Source: Umbilicaria muhlenbergii
Taxonomy: Eukaryota; Ascomycota; Lecanoromycetes; Umbilicariales; Umbilicariaceae
Assembly: GCA_000611775.1 (NCBI GenBank)
Contig: KK106982.1
Coordinates: forward strand, 3,577,404 to 3,641,403
DNA length: 64,000 nt
Direction of reading: 5' to 3'
The translations under genes and the position numbers were made by a program. How positions within the stretch are numbered: the first letter of the stretch is position 1; every line of letters begins with the position of its first letter. Below the pieces are notes generated by a model. It saw nothing but the letters and a program-made list of their open reading frames with translations, was not told the origin of the DNA and made no database searches. This document shows positions 10,526-21,507 of this stretch, in pieces.

Positions 10526-11235
10526 GATCACGGCCTATTAGAGACCACTCGCTGACCAACTCTCAGAAGGAAGAACATAGCGGTACGGCTTTTACCACTC
10601 CATATCATGGAATCGTGGAACATGGCGCTAGGTTGTTCGACAGCGGGACTTCGGCGCTGATAGTCGTTCGTTAATAGCTCACACAATATCCCAACGCCTG
10701 CGAACGCTCAAGAAGATACCTCCTGAGTTGATTCCCCTTGGTACGATATTGCAAAAGTACTGATAACTTGATACCTGAGTCCGGTTCACTGACTCCTTGG
10801 TGACTGCTGTAGGCATTGTGCTTGGGTAGGCAGTAACAAGACCATATGAGGCACCAATATGCGAAGCTGATTCACCTAACCGCATAGTATTGCCCTCGGC
10901 GCCGCTGGCTACTCAATGAGCAAGAAACTGATATCCGACAAGACCTTGCGCCTTACGAAATCCAACAGGTCAGACAGCTTCAAGTAATCGCAGGATCAAG
11001 TCTGCAGTGAACAGTTTTCAGACGTGCAGTCTATTGCGGCCACTTTCCAATGCGTCTGAAAATGTGGGCCGGGAGCTTTGGGCGCGTGAGATTACGCTGT
11101 TGCAACTCGGAAGGAAATGTTCTTTATTGTACATAACGAACAGCACGTCTTTGGTACCTGACTGCAAACGAACTTCCAGACTCCAAGTCGATTTTAATTG
11201 TTGATCAGATATCTCGATCTGATGAGCGCTGGATA
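10526..11235. other. Intergenic region without a supported gene
   Basis: No coherent frame, repeat or RNA gene recognised. The right edge should contain the 3' UTR of the RRM gene. Confidence 0.5.
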
Positions 11236-11767
11236 TCATGCTAGCTGAGGTCCAGCAACGTCCAAACCTTCTAGCCCCTGCATTGGGTCCTCAGGTCTTC
11301 CGTTTGTGTCAGCTTTGGCCTGGTCTGCAGCTAGCCTGTCTTCCTCGCTGACTGCATGTTTGGCCAACCAACCCTCCTGTGTTGTAAATCTCAGATCAGT
11401 CTTTATGCTTCAGTTTAGGGACGCCATGATGCCGTAGAAGACGTACCTGTTGCCAAACCGCCGTTCTACTGCCCAATCCTTCGTTGCTCTCCTTCTGCGG
11501 TTTTGCTGCTGCAACCTTGATTACCCGACCAAAAAGTTCGCTTTGATCCATATTATCAATTGCTTCTTTAGCATCGCCTGGCAGCTCGAATTCGACGTAG
11601 CCGAAGCCTCGGTGTGGATCCGGCGATGAAGGGATCTCTGGCTTCGGGATTGATATTTCTACTACCTCGCCGAAAGGCAGGAAAGCATCGGCCAGAATGC
11701 GTTCGTTGACGGCATTGTCCAAGCCCCCAACGTAGATAGTTGACTTTAGGCGGGCAGCGTCTGTCAT
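11236..11767 (-). CDS. RRM protein resembling the RNA-binding domain of PPIE cyclophilins
   Basis: Exons 11447-11767 and 11236-11376 encode 153 residues; the intron is 70 nt. The N-terminal 85 residues are one RRM: RNP2 is TIYVGGL and RNP1 is RGFGYVEF, followed by AKEAIDNMDQSELFGRVIKV. After the splice comes EGWLAKHAVSEEDRL and a short acidic tail. In many eukaryotes this RRM is the N-terminal part of a nuclear cyclophilin (PPIE/Cyp33); here, as in related fungi, no prolyl isomerase domain follows. It is probably nuclear and linked to splicing, by inference from family. The gene is divergent from SEC31, with 445 bases between start codons. Confidence 0.85.
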
Positions 11768-12212
11768 CGCAGCGTATGTTTGTAAGGGCGAGTGATGCCT
11801 CAACCGCGCCACCAAAGCAATAATGAGATTAAAGAGGTTGCCACAGTACACCGCCCCAGAGTTTTCCCGTTTCTTAATTACCCATTGGAGGAGACTGGAA
11901 CCAAGATTGAATTTGATATCATGTGATAAAGACCAGGGTGTGCATCGTCAGTCGGGTTTAGCGGGTTTTTCCTGGAGTGGAGGAAGATCGTCGGCCAGGG
12001 CCGCGCGAGGACAACTTTCCTAAAGCTTCGGTGCACTGGCGACTTCGAGCGTGTCAATACGCTTAAAGAGCTCCGCTCCCACGATCCCACGAGAACATGA
12101 GTACATGAAAGCTCTTTCTGACACTTACGAGAACCATTGGGCTTCTTCCTTGCAGAGTTCTATCCTGTACAAGTATTAATACTCACGACCTTGGGCCAGC
12201 CCTTTCCTCAAC
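11768..12212. promoter_or_regulatory. Shared upstream region of the RRM gene and SEC31
   Basis: 445 bases between two divergent start codons, so it must hold both 5' UTRs and promoters. No specific binding motif could be assigned. Confidence 0.5.
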
Positions 12213-15200
12213 ATGGTCCGACTCCGCGAGATTCCGCGGACAGCAACATTCGCATGGTCGCCGGGTACCACTTTACCATTGCTAGCTACAGGAACACGAG
12301 CTGGTGCTGTGGATGCTGATTTCTCGAACGATACACAGCTAGAATTGTGGGACTTGGACCTGAACAATACTGAGAAGGGCATCGAGCTACAGCCAGCAGC
12401 TAGTATAGATACGGACTCGAGGTAGGCATTGGATGGACGGATTCTGCAGGGACTTGCAAAAGCGCTGATCGTGGTCTGTTGGCAGGTTCCATGACATAGC
12501 CTGGGTGGGAGCGAATAATGATTTCTCACGGGGCGTGATCGCTGGCGCCTTGGAGAATGGCTCTCTAGATCTATGGAATGTCGAAAAGCTCTTGGGTGGA
12601 GAAGGGTAGGGACTGCCCCCTAGTGTGGTCGTGGCTCGCCCTAATGCTGTCCCAGGGATGCTTTGATGTCGCGCACCTCGAAGCACAGCGGTGCAATCAA
12701 AACACTCCAATTCAATCCCTTCAGATCCGAATTGCTAGCAACTGCGGGCGCCAAGGGCGAGGTATTGATGGCCATCATACATCTTTGTGTAACTGCTAAT
12801 GAGTGTCCAGCTTTTCATTTCTGACCTCAACAATGTTGCCAATCCGTTTCGCTTGGGCAACTCGGCCGCCAGGGCAGACGATTTCGAGTGCCTTGATTGG
12901 AACAAGAAGGTCCCCCATATAATGGTGACTGGGAGCAGCGGAGGCTTTGTCACTGTTTGGGACGTCAAGGCCAAGAAGGAAAGTTTGACTCTGAACAACA
13001 TGGGCAGGAAGGCTGTTAGTGCTGTGGCCTGGGATCCGGAGAAGGCAAGTCGGCTAGACCTCCAATACAGTTCTATGAGCACTGACTTTGTTCCTAGCCA
13101 ACTAGACTCATTACCGCAGTACCTCATGATACTGATCCCTTGATATTGGTTTGGGATTTGAGGAATTCAAATGCTCCAGAGCGCGTGAGTCTGAGTATAT
13201 CTCTACTTCCAGGGCAAAATACTGACTTACTTAGATTCTACGCGGTCATGAAGGAGGCGTGCTTTCTCTTTCTTGGTGTCCACAAGACAGTGATCTGCTT
13301 CTATCCTGCGGCAAGGACAATCGAACGATCTGCTGGAACCCACAAATCGGTGAACCGTACGGCGAGTTTCCAGTCGTCACGAATTGGACGTTCCAGACTC
13401 GGTGGAATCCTCATAATCCCAACTTGCTGGCTACAGCGTCTTTCGATGGAAAAATTGCCATCCAGACCATTCAAAATACGAAACCAGAAGTCAATCAGTC
13501 GAACAATGCTCAATCTCAGTCGCTGGACGGAGAAGATTTCTTCAACAAAGCCCAGTCGCAACCTCAAGAGGGTAGTTTCACGTTGCCAAAGGCTCCGAAA
13601 TGGCTAGAGAGACCTTGTGGCGCGTCCTTCGGATTCGGGGGCAAGGTACTGAGCTTCAATGTTGCTGGCTCCGCTACAGGGACAGCAAGACATTCAAGTG
13701 TGAGGATCTCGAACTTTGCTGTCGATACCGGAATTGGAAGTTCTACCGAAGAATTCGAAAAGGCTCTGAAAGAAGATGACCTTGATAGCATTTGCAAAGC
13801 TAGAATAGCTGACGCAACTCTCGAGACGGAAAAGGCCGATTGGAAAGTTATTGAGACGCTGATATCCGAAAACCCAAGAAAGGAGCTGGTGGGCTACCTT
13901 GGCTTTTCGAGCGCGACTGATGAGGCTGCTGATGGGATATCAAAACTCTCTATGAACGGGGAGAATCAGGAGCAGCTCACTGCTTCGCAAACGAATGGAT
14001 CCGCAACTACAAAAAATAACCGCTTGTCTTCGTTCTTTGACAGCGGCGCCGAGGGTGATAGCTTCCTGTCTGATCTGGCAGCTACGAAGGGTGCGAAGAC
14101 CAATAATCCTTTCCAGATATACACGGGCTCAGAGTCAGACTCTGATAGAAGAATCACGCGTGCTCTCATGCTTGGGCAATTTGACAATGCCCTCGATATC
14201 TGCTTGAAGGAGGATAGGATGTCTGATGCGTTCATGATTGCTATTTGTGGAGGTCAGCGAAGCATTGATAAAGCACAGAAAGCATACTTTACGAAAAAGG
14301 CTTCAGGGCCAAATTATCTACGTCTATTGGCTTCTGTGGTCGGTAAAAACTTATGGGATGTCGTTTACAATGCCGACGTTGAAAATTGGAAAGAGGTGAT
14401 GGCCACCATTTGCACCTACGCTAGCGCCAACGAATTTCCCGACCTTTGTGAGGCCCTTGGGGATCGTTTAGAAGAGCACGCAAAGGAGGCCGCCGAGGAC
14501 GGCAATCGACGAAAGGATGCGGCTTTCTGTTATCTTGCTGGCTCCAAACTGGAGAAAGTGTTGACGATCTGGATAGCCGAGTTGGCAGAAGACGAGGACT
14601 CCGGCCTGCGCGACTCTAACGGTGACTCGACCTTTTCTGTGCACGCACGATCCCTGCAGAGATTTATCGAAAAGGTCACCGTTTTCCGAGAAGTGACCCA
14701 TTTCCAGGACCATGACCGTCTTGCGGCATCAGAATGGAAGCTCTCTCCTTTGTATGACAAGTACACAGAATACGCCGATATCCTGGCTTCACACGGTCAA
14801 CTGCACATTGCTCAGAAGTACCTTGACCTGCTACCAGACAGATACCCGGCAGCCGAGGTCGCTAGGAACAGGGTCAAGCAGGCTACTCGGAAAGCAGCCC
14901 CCCAAGTGGCGGCCAGACAGTCTGCGACCACTGGTCGACCAGCTCAGCAGGCCGCACAGAACGTCATGGGTTTTCAAACGTCGCAAACTCAAGTCAATCA
15001 CTCTACAGGTGGACCAGGAAATCCTTACGCTCCATCTGCCCCTGTTCAACCTCAAAATCCATATGCACCATCCACCAACAACCCCTATGGAGCTCCTAAT
15101 TCCCAGCAACTTCAGCAGCCACCTCAGCAGGCCGGCATGGCTTTTCCTACTTCATATGGTGCTCCTCAACAGAGTCATGGTCTCGGTCCTCCTCGGAACA

Positions 15201-16460
15201 CGACTGCATCCCCCTCCATCCCTCCCCCTTCGAAGGCCCAAAACATGCCAAATTGGAACGATATGCCTGAGAGCTTCTTCAAACCTCCAATATCTCGACG
15301 TGGGACGCCTGGGGTTGGTGCTACCGCCATCAACGCGCCGTTTCCAAATCAAGCCCACATTGCCCCGGCGCCTCCAGTTGGAACGCCTTTTGGAGCACAA
15401 CCAAGATCAACTCCCCCACTCGGACCGCCGCCAAGAAACCCTGGCCCACCTAGGGTGACCTCGCCGCTTACGGGCGGGCCTCAATCGTTCCAACAACCCG
15501 AGAGGCCACCTTCTTCCGCCGCAAACACATACGCCCCACAGCAACCTAGTTCACAGCTAGGTGGAGGCTTAGCGCAAGCAACATTGCCACGCGGTCCATC
15601 GTTATACAATGCTCCCTCATCAGCCCCACCACCCAGCAACCGCTACGCGCCAGCACCTGCATCGCAGTCGGCAGCTTCTACTGGACAGTCACAACCTTTA
15701 CTCCTGCGTTCGAACACTAGTCAAGGTGCCCCACCGCCGAATCCATACGCACCGCAGCAACGAGCCGTGTCAAATTCCTATGCACCTAACCTCAACCCAC
15801 AACAGCAGGGACCACTCTCTTCAGGTCCACCACAAGGTCCATCGCAAGGTCCGCCCCAAGGCCCGCCTCAAGGTCTGGCTCAACTTCCGCCTCAAGGTCC
15901 GCCTCAAGGCCCGCCGCAGACCACTATGCAAGGTTCGAGGCCAGGTACTGCTCAGTCGCAGCGGGCTAAGGTTGCCGCTGCTGTCGCCCCAAAGTATCGT
16001 AAGTGAAAGCCATAAATCCGGAGCACTCTAAATAGACGGCTGATGAGCAGATACAGCTCCTGGTGATAGGACGCACATACCGGCCAACGCGCAATCTATC
16101 TATGAGATACTCAATAGCGACATGCAGCGTGTTAAGTCACGTGCGCCCCCTAATTACAAGCCACAGGTCACAGACACCGAGAAGAGGCTCAACATACTCT
16201 TTGACCATCTTAACAACGGTGATCTACTCAGGCAAGATACCATCTCAAGTATGACAGAGCTCGCACAAGCCCTGCAGTCAAGGCATTATGAGCAGGCCCA
16301 GGCGTTACAAGAGGACATCTCCAAAAATCACATGGATGAGCTGGGCTACTGGATGGTAAGTTTTCTTCGAATTGTTCCGCCGACCTCAATGGTGAAGCTA
16401 ATCGGAATTCTCCAGGTTGGCGTAAAGCGTCTAATCAGCATGAGCAGAGTGACACCTTAG
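12213..16460 (+). CDS. SEC31: COPII outer-coat protein Sec31
   Basis: Eight exons: 12213-12421, 12486-12605, 12656-12761, 12811-13044, 13098-13184, 13235-15998, 16051-16355 and 16416-16460, giving 1289 residues. The intron at 13045-13097 is GC-AG (donor GCAAGT). N-terminal WD40 prope ller from [17 protein letters not shown] to about residue 340 ([43 protein letters not shown]). It is followed by the alpha-solenoid ACE1 region ([35 protein letters not shown]), a long Pro/Gln-rich linker that binds Sec23 and activates Sar1 GAP (with PPQG repeats at about 15829-15915), and the helical C-terminus ([20 protein letters not shown]). Sec31 with Sec13 forms the outer cage of ER-to-Golgi vesicles. The last intron (60 nt) has no in-frame stop, so its retention would insert 20 residues. 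Confidence 0.96.
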
Positions 16461-16758
16461 GGTCGAAGATGAGCGCTGATTGAAGCGCCCATCTGGCGGG
16501 CATATTTTTAGCATTGAGCGATATCATCAGTAGCATAGAAGGCTTGCTATGGACATATTAAAATCGCTTTGTGATGTAGCTGCTATGGGACCTGACGTCA
16601 AATGATGTATACACGGAATTGGAGGTACTGCTGAAATTTATCTTCGCGAGCCTTCTCGGCCGAGAGACGTAAATGCTAGCGATATAAAAACCGTGCGGTG
16701 CCACACAACATCGACCAACCATCACATATCAAAGAAAGTCCACCAACCCCCTCCCATA

Positions 16759-17901
16759 ATGTCGACCACCCCAAACCAAACCTCACCCGCCTTCCCCGAC
16801 GAATCCCCCGCCGCGCACCAAGCCCGTCTCCGCCGCGAACGCCGCGAAGCCAAGATCAAAGCCGGCGGCTCAGCGCGCCTCGACAAAATCACCCAGCTAT
16901 CCGGCCGGCCCGCCGAACCTGGTAGGGCCCTCCCCCCCTCCTCTCCTCTCCAGTCCCCTCGGTTGAGGATGGACAACCGCTACGCCACACATACGCAAGC
17001 TAACCACCCCCGGACCTCCGCAGCACCACCCCTCTCCACCGCTTTCTCTCCTCCCCCACCCACATCGCCCACCCCGGCTTCTGGGGGTGCTCATCTGGAT
17101 GACCCGGACGAAGTCGATATCACCCACCACCCGTACACGTCTTCTCGGCCCCGCTTCGACGATGATGCGGCGCAGGCGGCGGCGATGAGGCAGATGCTAC
17201 GGGGTGGGGAGGAGGGGAGGGGGGAAACCCCGTTTGCGATGCCGGGGATGGGTGGGTTTCCGCCGCCGATGATGGGAGCGGGAGCTGGGGCTGGGGCTGG
17301 GGCTGCAGGCGAGGAGGAGGAGGAGGATCCGATGATGCGGATGCTGCGGCAGATGATGGGCGGGATGCCAGCCGGGGGGGTGGGGCAGGGGGAGGGAGGC
17401 TTGCCGGAGGGGTTGGCTGCTATGCTTGGAGGAGGAGGAAGCGGGAGGGTGGGCATGGGCATGGGTATGGGTGGGGGGCCGCAGATGCCGGAAAAGGAGG
17501 AGGGGGAGACGGGTGCGTATTGGTGGAAGGTCGTGCATGCGATCTTCGCGCTTACATTGGGTGTGTATATCACGAGTATGACGTCCTTTAGCGGGTCGAG
17601 GGTTGCGCGGGCGGGGGCCGGGTTTGTGCATGAAGGCGGGGTTGGGGTGGGGTTTTTCTGGGTGTTTGCGACGGCGGAGTTGGTGTTGCAGTCGACACGG
17701 TTTTTTATGGAGAGGGGGAGGGGAGCGGGGAAAGGAGGGGTGTTGGGGATGGTGATGGGGGTGCTGCCGGAGCCGTGGAAGGGGTATTTGGGGTTGGTGA
17801 GGAGGTATGGGGGGATTTGGACGACGGTGGTGGAGGATGCGATGGTGGTGGTTTTTGTGTTGGGATTGAAGGCTTGGTGGAAGGGGGGGGCGGTTGGGTG
17901 A
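16759..17901 (+). CDS. GET2: GET2-like subunit of the tail-anchored protein receptor
   Basis: A single exon of 380 codons starting at the ATG at 16759, preceded by a CA-rich leader. The N-terminus has AHQARLRRERREAKIKAGG then SARLDKITQLSGR, the arginine-rich cytosolic motif by which Get2 captures the Get3 ATPase. A low-complexity Pro/Gly/Met linker follows. Three hydrophobic segments lie near the C-terminus: WWKVVHAIFALTLGVYI, VGFFWVFATAELVLQ and VEDAMVVVFVLGLKAWW. This fits an ER membrane protein that together with Get1 inserts tail-anchored proteins. The first half of the coding strand is strongly C-rich and the second half strongly G-rich. Overall similarity is low outside the motif and the membrane segments, as usual for Get2. 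Confidence 0.82.
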   Translation: MSTTPNQTSPAFPDESPAAHQARLRRERREAKIKAGGSARLDKITQLSGRPAEPGRALPPSSPLQSPRLRMDNRYATHTQANHPRTSAAPPLSTAFSPPPPTSPTPASGGAHLDDPDEVDITHHPYTSSRPRFDDDAAQAAAMRQMLRGGEEGRGETPFAMPGMGGFPPPMMGAGAGAGAGAAGEEEEEDPMMRMLRQMMGGMPAGGVGQGEGGLPEGLAAMLGGGGSGRVGMGMGMGGGPQMPEKEEGETGAYWWKVVHAIFALTLGVYITSMTSFSGSRVARAGAGFVHEGGVGVGFFWVFATAELVLQSTRFFMERGRGAGKGGVLGMVMGVLPEPWKGYLGLVRRYGGIWTTVVEDAMVVVFVLGLKAWWKGGAVG

Positions 17902-18155
17902 GTGGTGAGCGTCTCGGGCTTATCATGAGGGGTCCTGGTACTGCTTATGAGTGGCCTTCACGATATCTTGCCGACTGAAGTTGTACAAAGTTGTTATAGA
18001 GGGTGATGACAGTTACTCAAATGGATATCGACTCATCATAACATTTACTGATACTGGTTGAATACATGACTGCCTCAAGAGGACCAAATATTTTGGCACC
18101 GTGTCCATGTGCGAGTACCACCCTGAATTTACGCAACACCGTACAGCTGTCTTCG

Positions 18156-20237
18156 CTATCCTTGGTTAGGCACACCCAATTCGGCCACCCGCTTTGCATT
18201 CTTCTGGCGCTTCTTGACACCTTTCATGCTGCGCCTCGGCCGTACGGTCCTCTTATTCCGAGGCACTGGCTTCGGCCCACCAAGCAGCCAGGCGTTCATT
18301 GGCCTGCGGACCCCTACGTGTTTGCCATAGGGGCTAAACACTTCCACCATTGGGAAAGCCTTGGCTCCATAAGCACCGGCTGATTGCTCGAAGTCCTTTT
18401 TCCGGACCTGCGCAACGAGCTCGACCCATCCACAACCTTCAATAAGTATATCTGTAGATAGGACCACAAACGGCAGGGCACTAGGTTTTAACCCTATTGC
18501 TGTTGGAGAAGTCAGTGGACCAGCGCGCTGCTTTGTAACATCCCATCTTAGCTCAAACAGCCCGGCAGAAGCCATCTTCTCCCCTGCTCCTTCCTTTGTA
18601 ATAGTAGGCACACAAGTAGCCTGCTGTTGTGTTTGTATAGCGATAGCTTTTTCAGTAGATGTTACATGAACGTCGACTGGCACAAACGGATATGCCAATA
18701 CTATAACGTCAGGCGTTGTAGGTGTGATACGAATCAGGCCGCCGATGAGGAGAGACTGGCCCGGTTTCAAGGCTTGCTGTTTTGGTGAAAATCTGTGCTG
18801 CATAACCAGATCCAGCTTGCGTTTATCCTTGACGTGTTCCTCGAGGCTGCCCCTGGATAGACCTGGCAGGTCAATTAACTCTCCTTTGCCCCCGCCAAAG
18901 GGCAGCCGAATCGGCGATGCTGTGGTTCCGGGCAGTGCTGATATCACAGGCATCACTGGAAATGCAGTCTCGACCTGTGCAGGCGGCAATAGTGAATTAC
19001 CATACGGAGTTTGATCGTCGTCGAAATTCGGTTCATCGATGGGAGAATGGCCTAGCTCATGGGAGTTTTCTGGAACGATTGAACCTTGGGGTTCAGAAAT
19101 GGATGCCATAGTCGTCTCTCCGTAATTATGAGTAGAGGCAGCCCCGCGAAGCAATCCGAAGTTGACATCTTCATTCCGTCCTTTTGGAAAAACGTCTTGA
19201 AACAACTTGCTTTTGCCCACATTTACTTTCCCAACCATCCATCCACCACCTCCACGATTCCAGATATCCTCTTTTAATTGCGTAGTCCACCACCCTCTCT
19301 TTGAGCTGACACACCGTACGTTGCCCAGACGCACATGTTTGCCGGATGCACCCAAAGCATCGCGTAAGACCTGTAACAGATACGGCATCAAAGTATCCAC
19401 TTGCTCCTTCTTTGGAGCTAACAAATCCGAGCGCGTGATTACGAAACTCATTTCCGCCTTTCGGCCATGGTGAAATTTTCCTGTTTTTGAGCGACGGTTT
19501 GCAGATCTCTGAGGTAGTAGATCAAGATGGCGTTGCAAGGATGGAATCAACGATAGTGGAAAATCTGCCGCGTCCAGAATATGGTATATATGATTGTACT
19601 TGTAGGGAGATTCGGAAATAATTTGCTGGATTGACTGTAGAGTGGGATGTATTATTGGGACGCCAGAGTTATGATGCAACAGATCATGACAACGATCACA
19701 TACGGGTCTAGGATTACCCGCAAGCTGTCTCGAATCTATTTTGCTATCAGTAATCGACGTAGTCCAGACAGTGCAAGCCACGCGCTTACCATTTTCTGAA
19801 TCGAGTACATCTTCTAAGCCCAGTTCTTTCAGCAGAACCCCGTCTACATCTTTGACGGCAGATGTGTATGCCTCCGCTTCTCTATTCCTTTCCTTACCAT
19901 CGCTGCCGGTCTGGTTCGCGATGTATGCCTTCACGGATTTTCGAGTAGTAGTATAGAACCCGGCTTCCTTTGGATCAACAGCTTGGGTCAAGGCACCACA
20001 ACCCGGACAGGACCAAGGTAGAGCATGAGGACCTGTGAATACCTGGAAGCTTTGCTTCTCAGGTCCACGCGCAGTTTCTATGTGAAGTCGGCGCGTCCCT
20101 GACTGGGTACCTCGTGTGTGGTGGTTTGATGGAGGGTGCACAGCATTGGCCGGTGTTGCGAGGAAGGGGCAAAGAAACACAGGTATCGTCCATGGTCTTG
20201 GTGAAACATTTGCAACGGGTCGTGTTGCGACTCGCAT
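18156..20237 (-). CDS. GEP3: Mitochondrial circularly permuted GTPase Gep3 (YqeH family)
   Basis: One open frame of 693 codons. A mitochondrial-type N-terminus is followed by zinc-binding pairs CPGC (residues 77-80) and CDRC (180-183). The G-domain motifs occur in permuted order: G4-like TRSD (268-271), G5-like SSKRGW (about 311), then the P-loop GKVNVGKS (336-343), then the G3 motif LIDLPGLSRG. This order is diagnostic of YqeH/Rbg-type GTPases. The C-terminal domain (GGLIRITPTTPDVIVLAYPF) fits the same family. In yeast, Gep3/Mtg3 acts in processing or assembly of the mitochondrial small subunit. Family length is about 560-700, so it looks full length. SDE2 lies upstream on the same strand. 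Confidence 0.9.
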   Translation of the reverse strand: MRVATRPVANVSPRPWTIPVFLCPFLATPANAVHPPSNHHTRGTQSGTRRLHIETARGPEKQSFQVFTGPHALPWSCPGCGALTQAVDPKEAGFYTTTRKSVKAYIANQTGSDGKERNREAEAYTSAVKDVDGVLLKELGLEDVLDSENGKRVACTVWTTSITDSKIDSRQLAGNPRPVCDRCHDLLHHNSGVPIIHPTLQSIQQIISESPYKYNHIYHILDAADFPLSLIPSLQRHLDLLPQRSANRRSKTGKFHHGRKAEMSFVITRSDLLAPKKEQVDTLMPYLLQVLRDALGASGKHVRLGNVRCVSSKRGWWTTQLKEDIWNRGGGGWMVGKVNVGKSKLFQDVFPKGRNEDVNFGLLRGAASTHNYGETTMASISEPQGSIVPENSHELGHSPIDEPNFDDDQTPYGNSLLPPAQVETAFPVMPVISALPGTTASPIRLPFGGGKGELIDLPGLSRGSLEEHVKDKRKLDLVMQHRFSPKQQALKPGQSLLIGGLIRITPTTPDVIVLAYPFVPVDVHVTSTEKAIAIQTQQQATCVPTITKEGAGEKMASAGLFELRWDVTKQRAGPLTSPTAIGLKPSALPFVVLSTDILIEGCGWVELVAQVRKKDFEQSAGAYGAKAFPMVEVFSPYGKHVGVRRPMNAWLLGGPKPVPRNKRTVRPRRSMKGVKKRQKNAKRVAELGVPNQG

Positions 20238-20664
20238 ACTTAATACGATGTGAGTGGTTGATCTGGGAGTTCAAAAATCGGGGACAAGAAAGCGGAAGTC
20301 CAACAAATTTTGGAGATCGACCTCGTCGGCTTTTAACCCGAAGGAACCTGGTGGTTGACCAAGTCTAGGATAGCAGCTGTTTAGAGGACCTTATCAAAAC
20401 TCCTTCAGACGCATTATAGTAGTCTGTTTTAGTTGGCTGCTTAACTATGACTTTCGACATAGTTAGAAACGTATGTTGGATGGAAAGAGCTCGATTTATG
20501 AGCGCTACCAAGAATACATCCATAGCATCCTGTGAATTCGCTCTTGTGACTTCCACTCCTGATAGCGCCTACGCTCAAATTCGACTCGACGACACTAAAC
20601 CCAAATCATGCTCTCTCCTTTCCCTTGCCGGCTTCGGAACCACCATCTCCGTCTACAGATTCGT
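20238..20664. other. Intergenic region between GEP3 and SDE2
   Basis: 427 bases between two minus-strand genes: 5' flank of GEP3 and 3' flank of SDE2. No further feature is visible. Confidence 0.5.
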
Positions 20665-21507
20665 TTACCCCTCTTCCTCCTCGTCCTCACTCATGAACTC
20701 ATCATCCTCGTCAAACCCAAAGTAGGTTCGCGCTGGAGCGTCTTTGACTTCAGTAGCAGACGGTGGGCTCGAAGCCTTCGAGCTGGAGCTTTCCATCGCA
20801 TCATCTTCACCCTCGTCGCTGGAACCTCGCGATCCCCCGCCCGAGCTCCCACTCGATGCGCCAAGAAAGTTGTCCTTGTAGTCTCCCGACTTCATCGCCG
20901 CAAGAACAGCCTCCCTCGTCCTCTCACCAGCCTCTTCCTTGTCTTCGACCCATTTCCCATCCACTCTGCCTTTCGACCCATTCCTGATCTCATCTTCCCT
21001 CCTTTCCGCCAACTCAACAACTTGCTCCCATCGCTTCCTGCGTGCCTCTTTCTCCTTCTTGTCCATTTCTGGCTTAAGTGCTAGGTATTCCGTAAGAGCT
21101 TTCGCCTCGGTAACGGTTCGTAGTCTGCGGCCGTCTAGATTCCGGTTCGACCCATTGTTTTCTCCCTGATTCTTCTTGCGTCGAGAAGACATGCGGCCGC
21201 CAGCGGCTCGTAGTTGTGAGCCGAAACCGCCTTTGCCACCGCAAAGAGGGACGGAGAGACGGAGCGGAAGAAACGTGTCATGGTCGCTTGATAGCAGTGA
21301 TGCTAATGGAGCCGATGACGATTGCGGGATTTCCTTGTTCGATGTAGTTGTGAGGATCACCCGGCTGTTGATTCGTGGAAGGCGATCTGAAAGTTGGGAG
21401 GCGAGGTGTGATATCGGTGTTGAGGCTGTGACTGGCAGTGTAAGGGTTGGTGGAAGGCTCAAGCCAGGAAACGAGGTAACGAAGACGTTTATAGTTCGGT
21501 CGACCAT
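20665..21507 (-). CDS. SDE2: Sde2: ubiquitin-fold splicing and telomere-silencing factor
   Basis: Single exon of 280 codons. Residues 1-91 form a ubiquitin-like fold ending in LCGG, followed by [22 protein letters not shown]. The GG-KGG junction (Gly91/Lys92) is the Sde2 signature: in fission yeast a deubiquitinase cleaves there, and the Lys-starting C-terminal fragment enters the spliceosome. Downstream are a coiled-coil, Lys/Glu-rich segment ([17 protein letters not shown]) and a Ser/Asp/Glu-rich tail ending EDEEEEG. Family knowledge: Sde2 helps splice a subset of introns and supports telomeric silencing. This is of some interest because several genes in this window have very demanding exon structures; any link is inference. 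Confidence 0.92.
   Translation of the reverse strand: MVDRTINVFVTSFPGLSLPPTLTLPVTASTPISHLASQLSDRLPRINSRVILTTTSNKEIPQSSSAPLASLLSSDHDTFLPLRLSVPLCGGKGGFGSQLRAAGGRMSSRRKKNQGENNGSNRNLDGRRLRTVTEAKALTEYLALKPEMDKKEKEARRKRWEQVVELAERREDEIRNGSKGRVDGKWVEDKEEAGERTREAVLAAMKSGDYKDNFLGASSGSSGGGSRGSSDEGEDDAMESSSSKASSPPSATEVKDAPARTYFGFDEDDEFMSEDEEEEG

Noticed and set aside
17091-17631. Two minus-strand frames of 144-160 codons
   Set aside because: Antisense to the Gly/Met-rich part of GET2; the Pro/Ser/His composition is explained by the G-rich plus strand.
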